A stretch of DNA of 64,000 bases from positions 408,986-472,985 of the forward strand of contig PTJY01000001.1 of the NCBI GenBank assembly GCA_002937505.1, written 5' to 3'. This document shows positions 9,673 to 17,959 of this stretch, in pieces. This DNA is from Alphaproteobacteria bacterium MarineAlpha12_Bin1. GTDB lineage: Bacteria; Pseudomonadota; Alphaproteobacteria; UBA6615. The notes below the pieces were generated by a model. That model ran no database searches, was not told where the DNA came from, and saw only the letters and a list, made by a program, of their open reading frames with translations. Within the stretch, counting starts at the first letter, position 1. Each line of letters begins with the position of its first letter. Made by a program: the position numbers and the translations under genes.

Positions 9673-10974
9673 ATGACAATCAAAGTTGCTATAATAGGTT
9701 CAGGACCGAGTGGGTTTTACACAGCAGAATCGCTCCTCAAAAGCGGTCAGGATGTTGAAGTGGACATTATAGACCGTCTGCCAACCCCATTTGGACTAAT
9801 TAGGGGAGGTGTCGCACCTGACCACCAAAAAACAAAAAAGGTTGCTAAAGCCTACGAAAAAACGGCGCTAAACGAAAATGTTCAGTATTTTGGTAACGTC
9901 GACGTGGGAAAGAATATTACCATCGATGAATTACGCAAAACACACGATGCTGTGGTTTTGGCAGTTGGCGCGCCTACAGATCGCAAATTAGGAATTCCGG
10001 GCGATGATAAAATAGGAGTATTTGGCTCTGCTGATTTTGTAGGATGGTACAATGGCCATCCAGACTTCACTAACCTTAACCCAAATTTGGACGTGAGCGC
10101 CGTAGCTATAGTTGGTGTAGGTAATGTAGCGATAGATGCGGCGAGAGTCCTCGTTAAAACACCAGCCGAAATGGCCGAAACTGATATAGCGGAACATGCT
10201 TCAATAGCCGTCCAAAAATCCCCATTAACAGATGTCTATATGTTTGGTAGACGAGGTCCTATAGAAGCTAAGTTTACAAATGTGGAGCTTCGTGAAATGG
10301 GCAAACTAGAAAATTGCCTGCCTGTGATTGACCCCACCCAACTTCCGGAATCAGTTACAGGCAATTGGTCTGATCGGGATCAGAGACTAAAAGAAAGAAA
10401 TCTTGCAACAATGAGAGAGTTTCTTGAGGTTGATCCAACAAATAAGGACAAGAAAGTGCACTTTGAGTTTTTCGCAAACCCGGTAGAAGTGCTTGGAAAT
10501 GAAAAAGTTGAGGGTTTGAAAGTAGAAAAAACTCTAGTAGAAGGAGGCCGTGCAATAGGGACTGGGGAATTTTTTACTATAGACTGCGGATTGGTTGTGG
10601 CCGCCATAGGATACTATTCTATTCCCATTGAGGGTGTTCCGTTTGATACTAATAATGGAATAGTTATTCATGAAGAAGGAAGAGTAGATGATGGTGTATA
10701 TGCAGTCGGCTGGATTAAACGAGGGCCAACTGGAGTAATTGGAACTAATAAACCTGATGGAGAAATTGCGGCAAAGCAGATTCTAGAAGACATTCGTTCA
10801 AGCACAAAAGCTGGAAGAGATGAACTAAACGCCTTACTTGCTGAACGTAATGTTCGTATAGTCAACTATCAGGATTGGCAAAAAATAGAGAAAGCGGAGG
10901 TAGCGGCAGCCACAGGTCCAGCGCCAAGAAAAAAATTCGTAAACATACAAGATATGCTTACCGTACTTGACTAA
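9673..10974 (+). CDS. ferredoxin-NADP+ reductase, adrenodoxin-reductase type (FprA-like)
   Basis: FAD enzyme passing electrons between NADP(H) and ferredoxin. The FAD-binding loop IIGSGPSG is at residues 7-14, the second dinucleotide site GVGNVAIDAARVL at 148-160, and FGRRGP at 191-196, all characteristic of adrenodoxin reductase/FprA. The ATG at 9673 (433 aa) is preferred over a TTG 33 bases upstream because GAGAGG precedes it and the Rossmann motif then sits at the usual distance from the N-terminus. The two genes that follow encode a ferredoxin-dependent 2-oxoacid oxidoreductase, so this enzyme plausibly reoxidises the ferredoxin it reduces. No ferredoxin gene is visible nearby. Confidence 0.92.
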   Translation: MTIKVAIIGSGPSGFYTAESLLKSGQDVEVDIIDRLPTPFGLIRGGVAPDHQKTKKVAKAYEKTALNENVQYFGNVDVGKNITIDELRKTHDAVVLAVGAPTDRKLGIPGDDKIGVFGSADFVGWYNGHPDFTNLNPNLDVSAVAIVGVGNVAIDAARVLVKTPAEMAETDIAEHASIAVQKSPLTDVYMFGRRGPIEAKFTNVELREMGKLENCLPVIDPTQLPESVTGNWSDRDQRLKERNLATMREFLEVDPTNKDKKVHFEFFANPVEVLGNEKVEGLKVEKTLVEGGRAIGTGEFFTIDCGLVVAAIGYYSIPIEGVPFDTNNGIVIHEEGRVDDGVYAVGWIKRGPTGVIGTNKPDGEIAAKQILEDIRSSTKAGRDELNALLAERNVRIVNYQDWQKIEKAEVAAATGPAPRKKFVNIQDMLTVLD

Positions 10975-11124
10975 ATTTAAAAAAAAAGATTTTTTTTTGA
11001 AATCAGTTCATTTTTTGCTTGAAAAATGCGTAACAGAGGAAGATGTTACTCTGGAAATAAAGCATTAATATCAGCCTACGGAAATTCAATAATATAATTT
11101 TAAAATCGTCCAAGGAAAAACTAC

Positions 11125-12996
11125 ATGTCCGAGGTATCCGCCTTAGAGCGGCCGGAAGAAAAACGTGATGAAGTCGAATCAGCAGTTGTACGTTTTGCTG
11201 GTGATTCTGGCGATGGAATGCAACTTACCGGTACTCAATTCACATTAACGGCTGCATTAGCCGGAAATGACCTAGCAACATTTCCTGATTTTCCAGCAGA
11301 AATAAGAGCCCCTGCGGGAACGACTTTTGGGGTTTCAGCCTTTCAAATAAACTTTGGCGCACGCCGTATCATGACATCAGGAGATAGTCTTGACGTTTTA
11401 GTTGTAATGAATCCAGCTGCTTTAATTACCAACCTATCTGACGTAAAACCAGGAGGCATAGTTATTGCTGACAGTGGAGCTTTTACTTCGCGTAATCTTA
11501 CTAAAGCAGGCTATGAGAGTAACCCCCTAGAAACGGGTGAAGGATTGGAAAAGTACAGACTAATACAAATTGATATGTCTCGGTTGACTGTCGAGTCTGT
11601 TAAAGAATTTGGCCTTTCCAATAAAGAGGCTCTTCGCTCTAAAAACATGTGGGCATTGGGTCTAGTATACTGGATGTATGGACGACCTAGAAAGGCATCA
11701 GTTGATTGGCTTAACGCTAAATTTAGTAAGCAACCAGAAATCGCCGCTGCAAATATAGCCGCCTTAAATGCTGGACATGCGTTTGGTGAAACGGCTGAAA
11801 TGCCCGCGGAAATTGGTGGATATAGTATACCTGCTGCAGAGATTGAACCAGGCCTGTATCGAACTGTAACAGGAACGGAATCCGTTGCACTTGGTTTATT
11901 AGCTGGAACACAATTAGCCAATGTGGGCTTAACATTTTGCTCTTATCCGATAACTCCCGCGTCTGCGCTACTGCATCAGCTGGCCGCTATGAAAGAATTC
12001 GGCGTCGTCACCTTCCAGGCTGAAGATGAAATAGCTGCAGTTTGTGCTGCACTGGGGGCTTCTTATGGCGGATCATTAGGCATAACTTCTAGTTCTGGGC
12101 CTGGCATAGCTCTTAAAATGGAGGCCATAGGTTTGGCTATAGCTACAGAGCTCCCGTTAGTAATAGTCAATTCTCAGCGAGCAGGGCCTTCGACAGGAAT
12201 GCCTACTAAGACTGAACAGTCCGATTTATATCAGGCTGTTTTTGGACGAAACGCTGATGCTCCTATGCCTGTTATCTCCGTAAGCTCATCCACAGATGGA
12301 TTTGATGTAGCAATAGAAGCGGTTAGACTGGCCACCAAGTTTATGACTCCTGTTATGCTACTAACTGATGGTTATTTAGCCAACGCATCAGAACCATGGC
12401 GTATACCAGACATATCTGAATATGACTCTTTTAAGACCAACTTCACAACAGATCCCAAAAACTTTGAGCCCTTTTCACGACACCCAGAGACACTATCTCG
12501 ACCCTGGGTCAAGCCTGGAACGCCGGAATTAGCCCATAGAATTGGAGGAATTGAAAGGTCAGATGGATCTGGACACATTTCGTACTCCCCTGAAAACCAT
12601 CAAAAGATGACTGATTTACGAGCTCAAAAAATAGATAATATTGCTAATTATATACCTGAACAAGAAATTGAGCAGGGGGAGGCAAATGACGACCTAGTGG
12701 TAGTTGGCTGGGGCTCAACCTTTGGCCCCATTAGTCGGGCGGTAAGCAACCTGCGCATTGAAGGATTGGGCGTCGCACAAATACACTTGCGATATATCTG
12801 GCCTCTTCCTAAAAACCTAGAAGAGCTTCTAAGTAACTTTGGAAAAATACTTGTACCAGAGATGAACAATGGACAACTAGTGACGCTTTTACGTTCTCAG
12901 TTCTTATTACCCGCAAAAGGGTTTAATAAGGTTAACGGCAAACCTTTTCTAATTAAAGAATTAGAGGAAGCTATTCGTAGCGAGTTAGACAAATAA
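11125..12996 (+). CDS. korA: 2-oxoacid:ferredoxin oxidoreductase, fused gamma-alpha subunit (KorA type)
   Basis: Thiamine- and ferredoxin-dependent oxidative decarboxylation of a 2-oxoacid to acyl-CoA, most likely 2-oxoglutarate to succinyl-CoA. The 623 residues contain an N-terminal gamma domain (FAGDSGDGMQLTG near 23, then FPAEIRAPAGT) fused to the alpha domain (SYPITPAS near 272, SQRAGPSTGMPTKTEQSD near 350). This gamma-alpha fusion with a separate small beta subunit is the two-subunit layout of KorAB enzymes, some of which tolerate oxygen. AAGGAAAAA precedes the ATG and korB follows after one base. No iron-sulphur ferredoxin domain is fused to it. Pyruvate or another oxoacid cannot be excluded. 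Confidence 0.9.
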   Translation: MSEVSALERPEEKRDEVESAVVRFAGDSGDGMQLTGTQFTLTAALAGNDLATFPDFPAEIRAPAGTTFGVSAFQINFGARRIMTSGDSLDVLVVMNPAALITNLSDVKPGGIVIADSGAFTSRNLTKAGYESNPLETGEGLEKYRLIQIDMSRLTVESVKEFGLSNKEALRSKNMWALGLVYWMYGRPRKASVDWLNAKFSKQPEIAAANIAALNAGHAFGETAEMPAEIGGYSIPAAEIEPGLYRTVTGTESVALGLLAGTQLANVGLTFCSYPITPASALLHQLAAMKEFGVVTFQAEDEIAAVCAALGASYGGSLGITSSSGPGIALKMEAIGLAIATELPLVIVNSQRAGPSTGMPTKTEQSDLYQAVFGRNADAPMPVISVSSSTDGFDVAIEAVRLATKFMTPVMLLTDGYLANASEPWRIPDISEYDSFKTNFTTDPKNFEPFSRHPETLSRPWVKPGTPELAHRIGGIERSDGSGHISYSPENHQKMTDLRAQKIDNIANYIPEQEIEQGEANDDLVVVGWGSTFGPISRAVSNLRIEGLGVAQIHLRYIWPLPKNLEELLSNFGKILVPEMNNGQLVTLLRSQFLLPAKGFNKVNGKPFLIKELEEAIRSELDK

Positions 12997-12997
12997 A

Positions 12998-14020
12998 ATG
13001 AATATACAAAAATCTCCCGACAAACTTACAGCTAGAGACTACGCTACCGATCAGGAAGTTAGATGGTGCCCTGGGTGCGGTGATTATGCAATTTTAAAGG
13101 CTGTACAACGCACATTAGCTGAATTGCAAGCTGACCCAGACCAAACGGTTTTTGTCTCAGGCATTGGCTGTGCGGCCAGGTTTCCATACTACATGGAAAC
13201 TTATGGCTTTCATACTATACATGGTAGATCCCCGGCAATCGCAACGGGCGTTAAGCTTGCAAACCCTGACCTTAATGTATGGGTCGTTGGCGGAGACGGC
13301 GACATGTTGTCGATCGGTGGCAACCATACTATGCACGCTTTGAGGCGTAATGTGGACCTTAATATATTGCTCTTTAATAATGAGATTTATGGCTTAACCA
13401 AGGGTCAATACTCACCAACATCGCAAACAGGGACCAGATCTCCCTCTACACCTTATGGCTCTGTTGATCTGCCTGTTTCAGCTGCTCAGTTTGCATTAGG
13501 GGCGGGCGGAAAATTCATCGCTAGATCAGCAGATATATTGCAAAAGCACCTTCCAGTGGTATTAAAACGAGCCTATGAAAATCACGGCACCTCTTTTGTA
13601 GAAATTATGCAAAATTGTATCGTATACAATGATGCGGTTTTCAGCCACTTCACAGAAAAAAGTGTGGCTGCTGACATGCAAGTTCATGTCGAGCACGGTA
13701 AACCGCTTATTTTTGGCTCTGATTTAGACAAAGGCCTAAGACTTAAAAAAGACGCCCTTGAATTGGAAATAGTTACTATTGGAAAAAATGGTGTTTCTGA
13801 AACAGACATACTCAATCATGACGAGAAGAACCGTCCATTAGCAATGTTACTAGCTAGCATGATACCCCCTGAATTTCCGATAGCTCTAGGCGTTCTATAC
13901 AGCGATCCCTCGCCGACATATGACAAGGCAGTGCATGATCAAGTTGAATCGGTAAAAACAAAGAACGGCCCCGGGAACTTTAACAAACTACTGCGCCGAG
14001 GCCATACCTGGGAAGTATGA
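12998..14020 (+). CDS. korB: 2-oxoacid:ferredoxin oxidoreductase, beta subunit (KorB type)
   Basis: Thiamine diphosphate-binding subunit of the enzyme above (340 aa). WCPGCGD at 23-29 supplies cluster-ligand cysteines. GGDGDMLSIGGNH (about 98-110) and NNEIYGLTKGQ (127-137) form the TPP/magnesium motif. The small size and lack of a ferredoxin domain match KorB. The start codon is one base after the korA stop, so the two are translationally coupled. Together with the upstream FprA-like reductase it could supply the TCA-cycle 2-oxoglutarate step or provide reduced ferredoxin. Confidence 0.93.
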   Translation: MNIQKSPDKLTARDYATDQEVRWCPGCGDYAILKAVQRTLAELQADPDQTVFVSGIGCAARFPYYMETYGFHTIHGRSPAIATGVKLANPDLNVWVVGGDGDMLSIGGNHTMHALRRNVDLNILLFNNEIYGLTKGQYSPTSQTGTRSPSTPYGSVDLPVSAAQFALGAGGKFIARSADILQKHLPVVLKRAYENHGTSFVEIMQNCIVYNDAVFSHFTEKSVAADMQVHVEHGKPLIFGSDLDKGLRLKKDALELEIVTIGKNGVSETDILNHDEKNRPLAMLLASMIPPEFPIALGVLYSDPSPTYDKAVHDQVESVKTKNGPGNFNKLLRRGHTWEV

Positions 14021-14043
14021 AGCTACATAATAAGGATCTTCGT

Positions 14044-14259
14044 TTATTCTGGAAAGTTTTCTGATTTTTCTTCAGACTGTTGGCTAGGCTTATTCATTCG
14101 GCTTTTACGTTTTTTCCACCTTTTCTCCGCAACAAGGAGTAAAATAACCACAACAGCTATTGTGATAAGGAACAGTGGTCCGTGATGACCCGGAGAATCA
14201 TCTCCTCCTAAAAGACCATGAGCTTGAGCAGAAGAAATAAACATCAGAGAATACAACAT
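14044..14259 (-). CDS. small predicted membrane protein of unknown function
   Basis: A 71-codon frame with protein-like architecture. It has a short hydrophobic N-terminus ending in SSAQA, which resembles a signal peptidase site, then a His/Gly-rich stretch (HGLLGGDDSPGHHG), a transmembrane helix (about residues 29-45) and a highly charged basic-then-acidic tail. AAAGGCGG lies about 10 bases before the ATG. It is convergent with korB, 23 bases away. No family is recognised. Its position beside respiratory genes proves nothing. Confidence 0.45.
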   Translation of the reverse strand: MLYSLMFISSAQAHGLLGGDDSPGHHGPLFLITIAVVVILLLVAEKRWKKRKSRMNKPSQQSEEKSENFPE

Positions 14260-14583
14260 TTAAATCATTCCGCCTTTAACCAAAACTAGCATAATGCCCG
14301 AATTCATAGCTATAACGTAAAATATCTATTAGAGTTTTAAAAAGCTCCCAGATTGCTATCATAAAGATCATTATTTATGTAGCCTGAGGCAGACTAAATT
14401 AAAATTTTTATCCTAACCATATTAAGTTTCAACTATATAATTTAACCAGCTTGACCAGCTTCACCATTTAACGCGGCAATACGCCGCAGAGTAGTTTTAA
14501 CTCCACAAACAGTGACCAAATGCTTTAATTCTGTTAATCGATTATTCCCGTTCTTCAAGAATGTACCAAGGAGATATTTATCA
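14260..14583. other. Intergenic stretch upstream of ctaB
   Basis: AT-rich and without a convincing gene. It contains a small GC hairpin (GCGGC/GCCGC, 14473-14487, 5-base loop) and a tandem CCAGCTT at about 14447-14462. The ctaB frame stays open upstream to a GTG at 14512, but the ribosome-binding site supports the later GTG at 14584. Confidence 0.4.
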
Positions 14584-15477
14584 GTGACGGTTGATTCTAC
14601 AGGCACATCATCAAAACTCGGCGCCTCGATTTCCGATTACTTTGCCCTTCTAAAACCTCGTGTTATGTCTCTCGTTGTCTTCACAGGGTTCGCTGGTCTA
14701 TTAGTTGCTCCAGGTAATTTAGAGCCCTTATTGGCTCTTATATCCATTCTATGCATAGCCATAAGCGCTGGCGCAGCAGGAGCAATTAACATGTGGTATG
14801 AGAGAGACATAGACAGCTTGATGGAACGCACTTGCAACCGTCCAATACCTGCGGGAAGAATTGCCCCGAATAGAGCACTACTTTTCGGCGTTATCCTTAA
14901 TATATTGCCAGTGTTGGCAATGGGAATTCTGCTAAACTGGGTGGCCGCATCATTGTTGGCCTTTGCTGCGGGCTTTTATATATTCGTGTACACAATTTGG
15001 CTTAAAAGACGGACTCCTCAGAATATAGTCATTGGCGGAGCAGCTGGAGCAATCCCCCCAATGATTGGTTGGGCATCAGTGACTGGCTCAGTAAACCTGG
15101 AATCTTTGGTCCTGTTTTTAATTATTTTTATGTGGACCCCGCCGCATTTTTGGGCGTTGGCGCTTTATCGAGACGGAGACTACGCTAAGGCTGGAATACC
15201 TATGTTGCCAGTTGTTTCTGGCGCCAAGGAAACTAGACGTCAAATTTTGATATACACTTTATTACTCGTACCATTAACTTTTTTACCAGTAGCATTTGAA
15301 ACCGCGGGAATCTTTTATGGCGTTGTCACAGCTATCTTAGGAGCTTACTTTATGTGGTTGGCAATTCAAATTGTTCGCAAGGGGGACGAACGTTCCGCTA
15401 AACGACTTTTTGGGTTTTCTATACTGTACCTATTTGCCCTTTTCGCTGCTCTAATTATTGATCAAATTAAATTATAA
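14584..15477 (+). CDS. ctaB: protoheme IX farnesyltransferase (heme o synthase)
   Basis: Integral membrane UbiA-family prenyltransferase that farnesylates heme b to heme o, the first step towards heme a for the cytochrome oxidase encoded nearby. The GTG at 14584 (297 aa) is chosen because AAGGAGA lies 10 bases upstream. An earlier in-frame GTG at 14512 lacks one. The prenyl-diphosphate motif N69-x5-D75-x-D77 (NMWYERDID) is followed by NRPIPAG. The second Asp region reads [15 protein letters not shown]. About nine hydrophobic helices are visible. It is transcribed towards the oxidase operon, with pseudoazurin in between, whereas the usual arrangement places ctaB inside the cox operon. Confidence 0.95.
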   Translation: MTVDSTGTSSKLGASISDYFALLKPRVMSLVVFTGFAGLLVAPGNLEPLLALISILCIAISAGAAGAINMWYERDIDSLMERTCNRPIPAGRIAPNRALLFGVILNILPVLAMGILLNWVAASLLAFAAGFYIFVYTIWLKRRTPQNIVIGGAAGAIPPMIGWASVTGSVNLESLVLFLIIFMWTPPHFWALALYRDGDYAKAGIPMLPVVSGAKETRRQILIYTLLLVPLTFLPVAFETAGIFYGVVTAILGAYFMWLAIQIVRKGDERSAKRLFGFSILYLFALFAALIIDQIKL

Positions 15478-15684
15478 ACTTTAGTAGTACTTCACCGGGT
15501 TAATTATTTAGCTATTTACGCATAAAATTATACAAAACTTTCCCTGTGATAAATCGACACACGCAAGTTGCTTCTCAGCATTTAATGCACATATTAGGTT
15601 CAATAGTTCAGTAGAAATGTCTCTAAATAGGCAGACTAATACCGATACAGTTATCTATAATCAAATATGGAAAGGCCATAACCT

Positions 15685-16125
15685 ATGAAGTTATTTCTTT
15701 CAATTCTAATTCTTCTTCTAAGTACTAACTTTGCCTTTGCAGGTGATGTGACCGTCAAGATGCTTAACAAATTAGGTAAAAAAAAGATGGTGTTCTCTGA
15801 AGAGATTGTAAGGGTTAATAGTGGAGACACTGTTTTTTGGAAGGCAACCGACAAAGGTCATAACGTAGAGTTCATTAAAAAAGGTGGGGTGCCAAAGGGC
15901 GTTAAAAAGTTTAAGTCCAAGGTTTCTAAAGACACGAAATATAAGTTTGAAATCCCTGGCATCTACGCATACCAGTGCACTCCGCATAAGAATATGGGCA
16001 TGATTGGTTTTGTTATTGTAGGAGACAACTTAGATAACTTAGAATCAATTAAGAAGATTAAATTCAGGGGCAAATCCGAAAAAATTGCTAAATCCTTAAT
16101 CAAACAGATTTCAAAGAAGCACTAG
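15685..16125 (+). CDS. pseudoazurin-type periplasmic blue copper protein
   Basis: Type I copper electron carrier. The 146-aa precursor has a clear signal peptide (cleavage probably after Ala19 in FAFA). The cupredoxin copper ligands are His59 (KGHNVEF), Cys98, His101 and Met106 in YQCTPHKNMGM, with spacing identical to pseudoazurins. The mature protein is very lysine-rich, which suits docking to acidic partners. Pseudoazurins usually donate electrons to denitrification enzymes, but no such genes are in the window. The neighbouring cytochrome oxidase operon makes oxidase electron delivery an attractive inference. A perfect 16-bp hairpin follows the stop. Confidence 0.93.
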   Translation: MKLFLSILILLLSTNFAFAGDVTVKMLNKLGKKKMVFSEEIVRVNSGDTVFWKATDKGHNVEFIKKGGVPKGVKKFKSKVSKDTKYKFEIPGIYAYQCTPHKNMGMIGFVIVGDNLDNLESIKKIKFRGKSEKIAKSLIKQISKKH

Positions 16126-16129
16126 CTTT

Positions 16130-16170
16130 ATTAAGTGGAAATATTTTTTTGATTAATATTTCCACTTAAT
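16130..16170. terminator. Perfect 16-bp stem-loop after the pseudoazurin gene
   Basis: Arms 16130-16145 and 16155-16170 are exact complements (AT-rich, ATTAAGTGG at the base) with a 9-base loop. It starts 4 bases after the pseudoazurin stop and lies between it and the convergent oxidase operon. There is no strong U tract, so it may protect the mRNA 3' end as much as terminate. Confidence 0.55.
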
Positions 16171-16269
16171 ACTGTAAATTAGGCTATTTTATAAAATTTG
16201 AAAATTCTTTGGCCTGATCATCATTAAAATAAAGGTGCTGAGAGACAATCAAAACTTAGCCATATAGAG

Positions 16270-16599
16270 CTAGCCAGAACCTCCAATAAAATAATATATA
16301 CGTGTGAGTTCTGTGTAATCGCCTTCAGACGCCATAAGCAACATAAGGACAATTAACGCCAAGGGAGGAACAAGAATGGCGTAAACAATTGCCAAACGTT
16401 CCCAAACCATATGCATAAAGACAGCGACTATAAGACCTGCTTTAAGCATCATAAAAATACATACAAGAGACCAGCGAAGCAGTCCCTCAAATTGCAAAAT
16501 GTCAACAGCATATGATAAGCCACTCAGAATAAATAGCAAGATCCAGATCTTAAAATAGATCCCAAGTGGATGTTGCTGTCCTTCAGCTGTATTCGCCAT
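16270..16599 (-). CDS. cytochrome c oxidase subunit IV family protein
   Basis: Small (109 aa) three-helix membrane subunit of a heme-copper oxidase. The sequence HPLGIYFKIWILLF near the start and the helices that follow match the prokaryotic subunit IV family. The ATG at 16599 (MANTAEG) is preferred. An upstream in-frame codon at 16632 would overlap the subunit III gene by 23 bases. It is the last gene of the five-gene oxidase operon. Subunit IV is thought to stabilise the complex and carries no redox centre. Confidence 0.85.
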   Translation of the reverse strand: MANTAEGQQHPLGIYFKIWILLFILSGLSYAVDILQFEGLLRWSLVCIFMMLKAGLIVAVFMHMVWERLAIVYAILVPPLALIVLMLLMASEGDYTELTRIYYFIGGSG

Positions 16600-16609
16600 A
16601 AGGAACCCC

Positions 16610-17323
16610 CTACCAAAGATAGAAAAATGCAAATATAAAGACCCATACTAGATCGACAAAATGCCAATATAGGCCGGTTTCTTCAACAATATTGTAACTT
16701 CCTTTGTGGCTAGTAAAATAGCCTCGCCGCTCAGTATCGTCTTCATAATCGCCACGCCATACCTTTCTAGCTACAATAAGCAAAAAGAGAACGCCTATCG
16801 AAACGTGAGCACCGTGGAAACCTGTAATCATAAAGAAAGTTGCACCAAACTGTTCCGCTCCAAATGGATTTCCCCAGGGACGAACACCTTCCGATATTAA
16901 TTTGGTCCACTCAAAAGCTTGCATTCCTACAAAAGAAGCTCCCAGTATAGCTGTTAAAACTAGCATAAGTGTGGTCATCTTACGGTTTTTGCGATAACCA
17001 AAATTAACTGCCAGGGCCATAGTTCCACTGCTCGTGATCAAGATAAACGTCATTATGGCAATTAAAATAAGTGGAATATTTGCTCCAAACATATGCAAAG
17101 CAAATACTTCACTAGCGTTTGGCCATGCAACAGGCGTCGACATTCTCACGGTCATGTAAGAAACCAAAAAACTGCTAAAGATAAAGGTATCGCTGAGGAG
17201 GAAAATCCACATCATCGCCTTACCCCAGGGAACCCCTTTAAACGCCCTTTGATCGGACGCCCAGTCTGCAATCACACCTTGCATACCACTCGGTCGATCG
17301 TCTGTCACATTTACTTCAGTCAT
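16610..17323 (-). CDS. coxP: cytochrome c oxidase subunit III (CoxP-like)
   Basis: Membrane subunit III of 237 aa. Recognisable are FLLSDTFIFSSF in the first helix, GFHGAHVSIG, and the C-terminal EETGLYWHFVDLVWVFIF, the strongest subunit III signature. Subunit III has no metal but supports proton uptake and turnover stability. It lies 16 bases after a second, more divergent subunit III-type gene, the layout of the alternative aa3 oxidase operon coxMNOP of rhizobia. The symbol rests on that operon resemblance. Confidence 0.88.
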   Translation of the reverse strand: MTEVNVTDDRPSGMQGVIADWASDQRAFKGVPWGKAMMWIFLLSDTFIFSSFLVSYMTVRMSTPVAWPNASEVFALHMFGANIPLILIAIMTFILITSSGTMALAVNFGYRKNRKMTTLMLVLTAILGASFVGMQAFEWTKLISEGVRPWGNPFGAEQFGATFFMITGFHGAHVSIGVLFLLIVARKVWRGDYEDDTERRGYFTSHKGSYNIVEETGLYWHFVDLVWVFIFAFFYLW

Positions 17324-17339
17324 ATGCTCTTCTTCCTTT

Positions 17340-17957
17340 TTACGTGATCACGAACCAAACAAATAAAACCAACCAAAGAGCTAACAAAAAATGCCAGTAG
17401 AAGGCACATAGCTCAGTAGTCATAAGTACTTTTTCAACTTCAACTCCACGCCATAGGCGAAATACTGTTCTCGCCCATACAAATAGTCCACCTAGAATAT
17501 GTATCGCATGCATTGCTGTTAACATATACAAAAATGATAGAGCAGGGTTTGTTGGGGCAAAATAACCTAATGCATCTAGTTGACGTACCACCAATAACTG
17601 GCCAGCCAAAAAAGCCAAAGAACAGGCCCCCCCTATTAAGAGCCCTGCTTCCAATTGAGAGCTTCTATCTCGTCTTGCACCGACAACAGCCCACTGCATC
17701 GCTACGCTACTAGCTATTAAAACTATTAGATTCAGCCACATTATGGTTGGCTCTGGAACGGGCTTCCAGTCAGCTAGAAGCATTCGATCTGAGTAAGCAA
17801 CAACTGATAGAGAAAAAACAACACCAACCACCGCCACAAAAATTCGCAAAGCAAGTCTAACCGGAGGCATCGCTATCGACCCGCCGAGCTGAGCGTTATT
17901 AATAGCGTCCTCGGACTCAAGCCAAGGTTTGCCTCTTATTTCTCGAAAAAACTCCAC
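17340..17957 (-). CDS. coxO: subunit III-like heme-copper oxidase protein (CoxO-like)
   Basis: A 205-aa polytopic membrane protein with about five helices. The end retains subunit III features: MHAIHILGGLFVWA and TELCAFYWHFLLALWLVLFVW. The first half is divergent. It begins 2 bases after the subunit I stop. Two subunit III-type genes in tandem characterise coxMNOP-type operons. Whether both polypeptides sit in one complex cannot be read from sequence. Confidence 0.82.
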   Translation of the reverse strand: MEFFREIRGKPWLESEDAINNAQLGGSIAMPPVRLALRIFVAVVGVVFSLSVVAYSDRMLLADWKPVPEPTIMWLNLIVLIASSVAMQWAVVGARRDRSSQLEAGLLIGGACSLAFLAGQLLVVRQLDALGYFAPTNPALSFLYMLTAMHAIHILGGLFVWARTVFRLWRGVEVEKVLMTTELCAFYWHFLLALWLVLFVWFVIT

Positions 17958-17959
17958 TT

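Noticed and set aside
11030..11049. GTAACA/TGTTAC hairpin before korA as a terminator of fprA
   Set aside because: Only a 6-bp stem with no following U tract; too weak to call.
14442..14577. Minus-strand frame upstream of ctaB reading [19 protein letters not shown]... to a stop
   Set aside because: It looks protein-like but continues into antisense of ctaB, has no start and matches no family I recognise. Kept only as a point to check with BLASTX.
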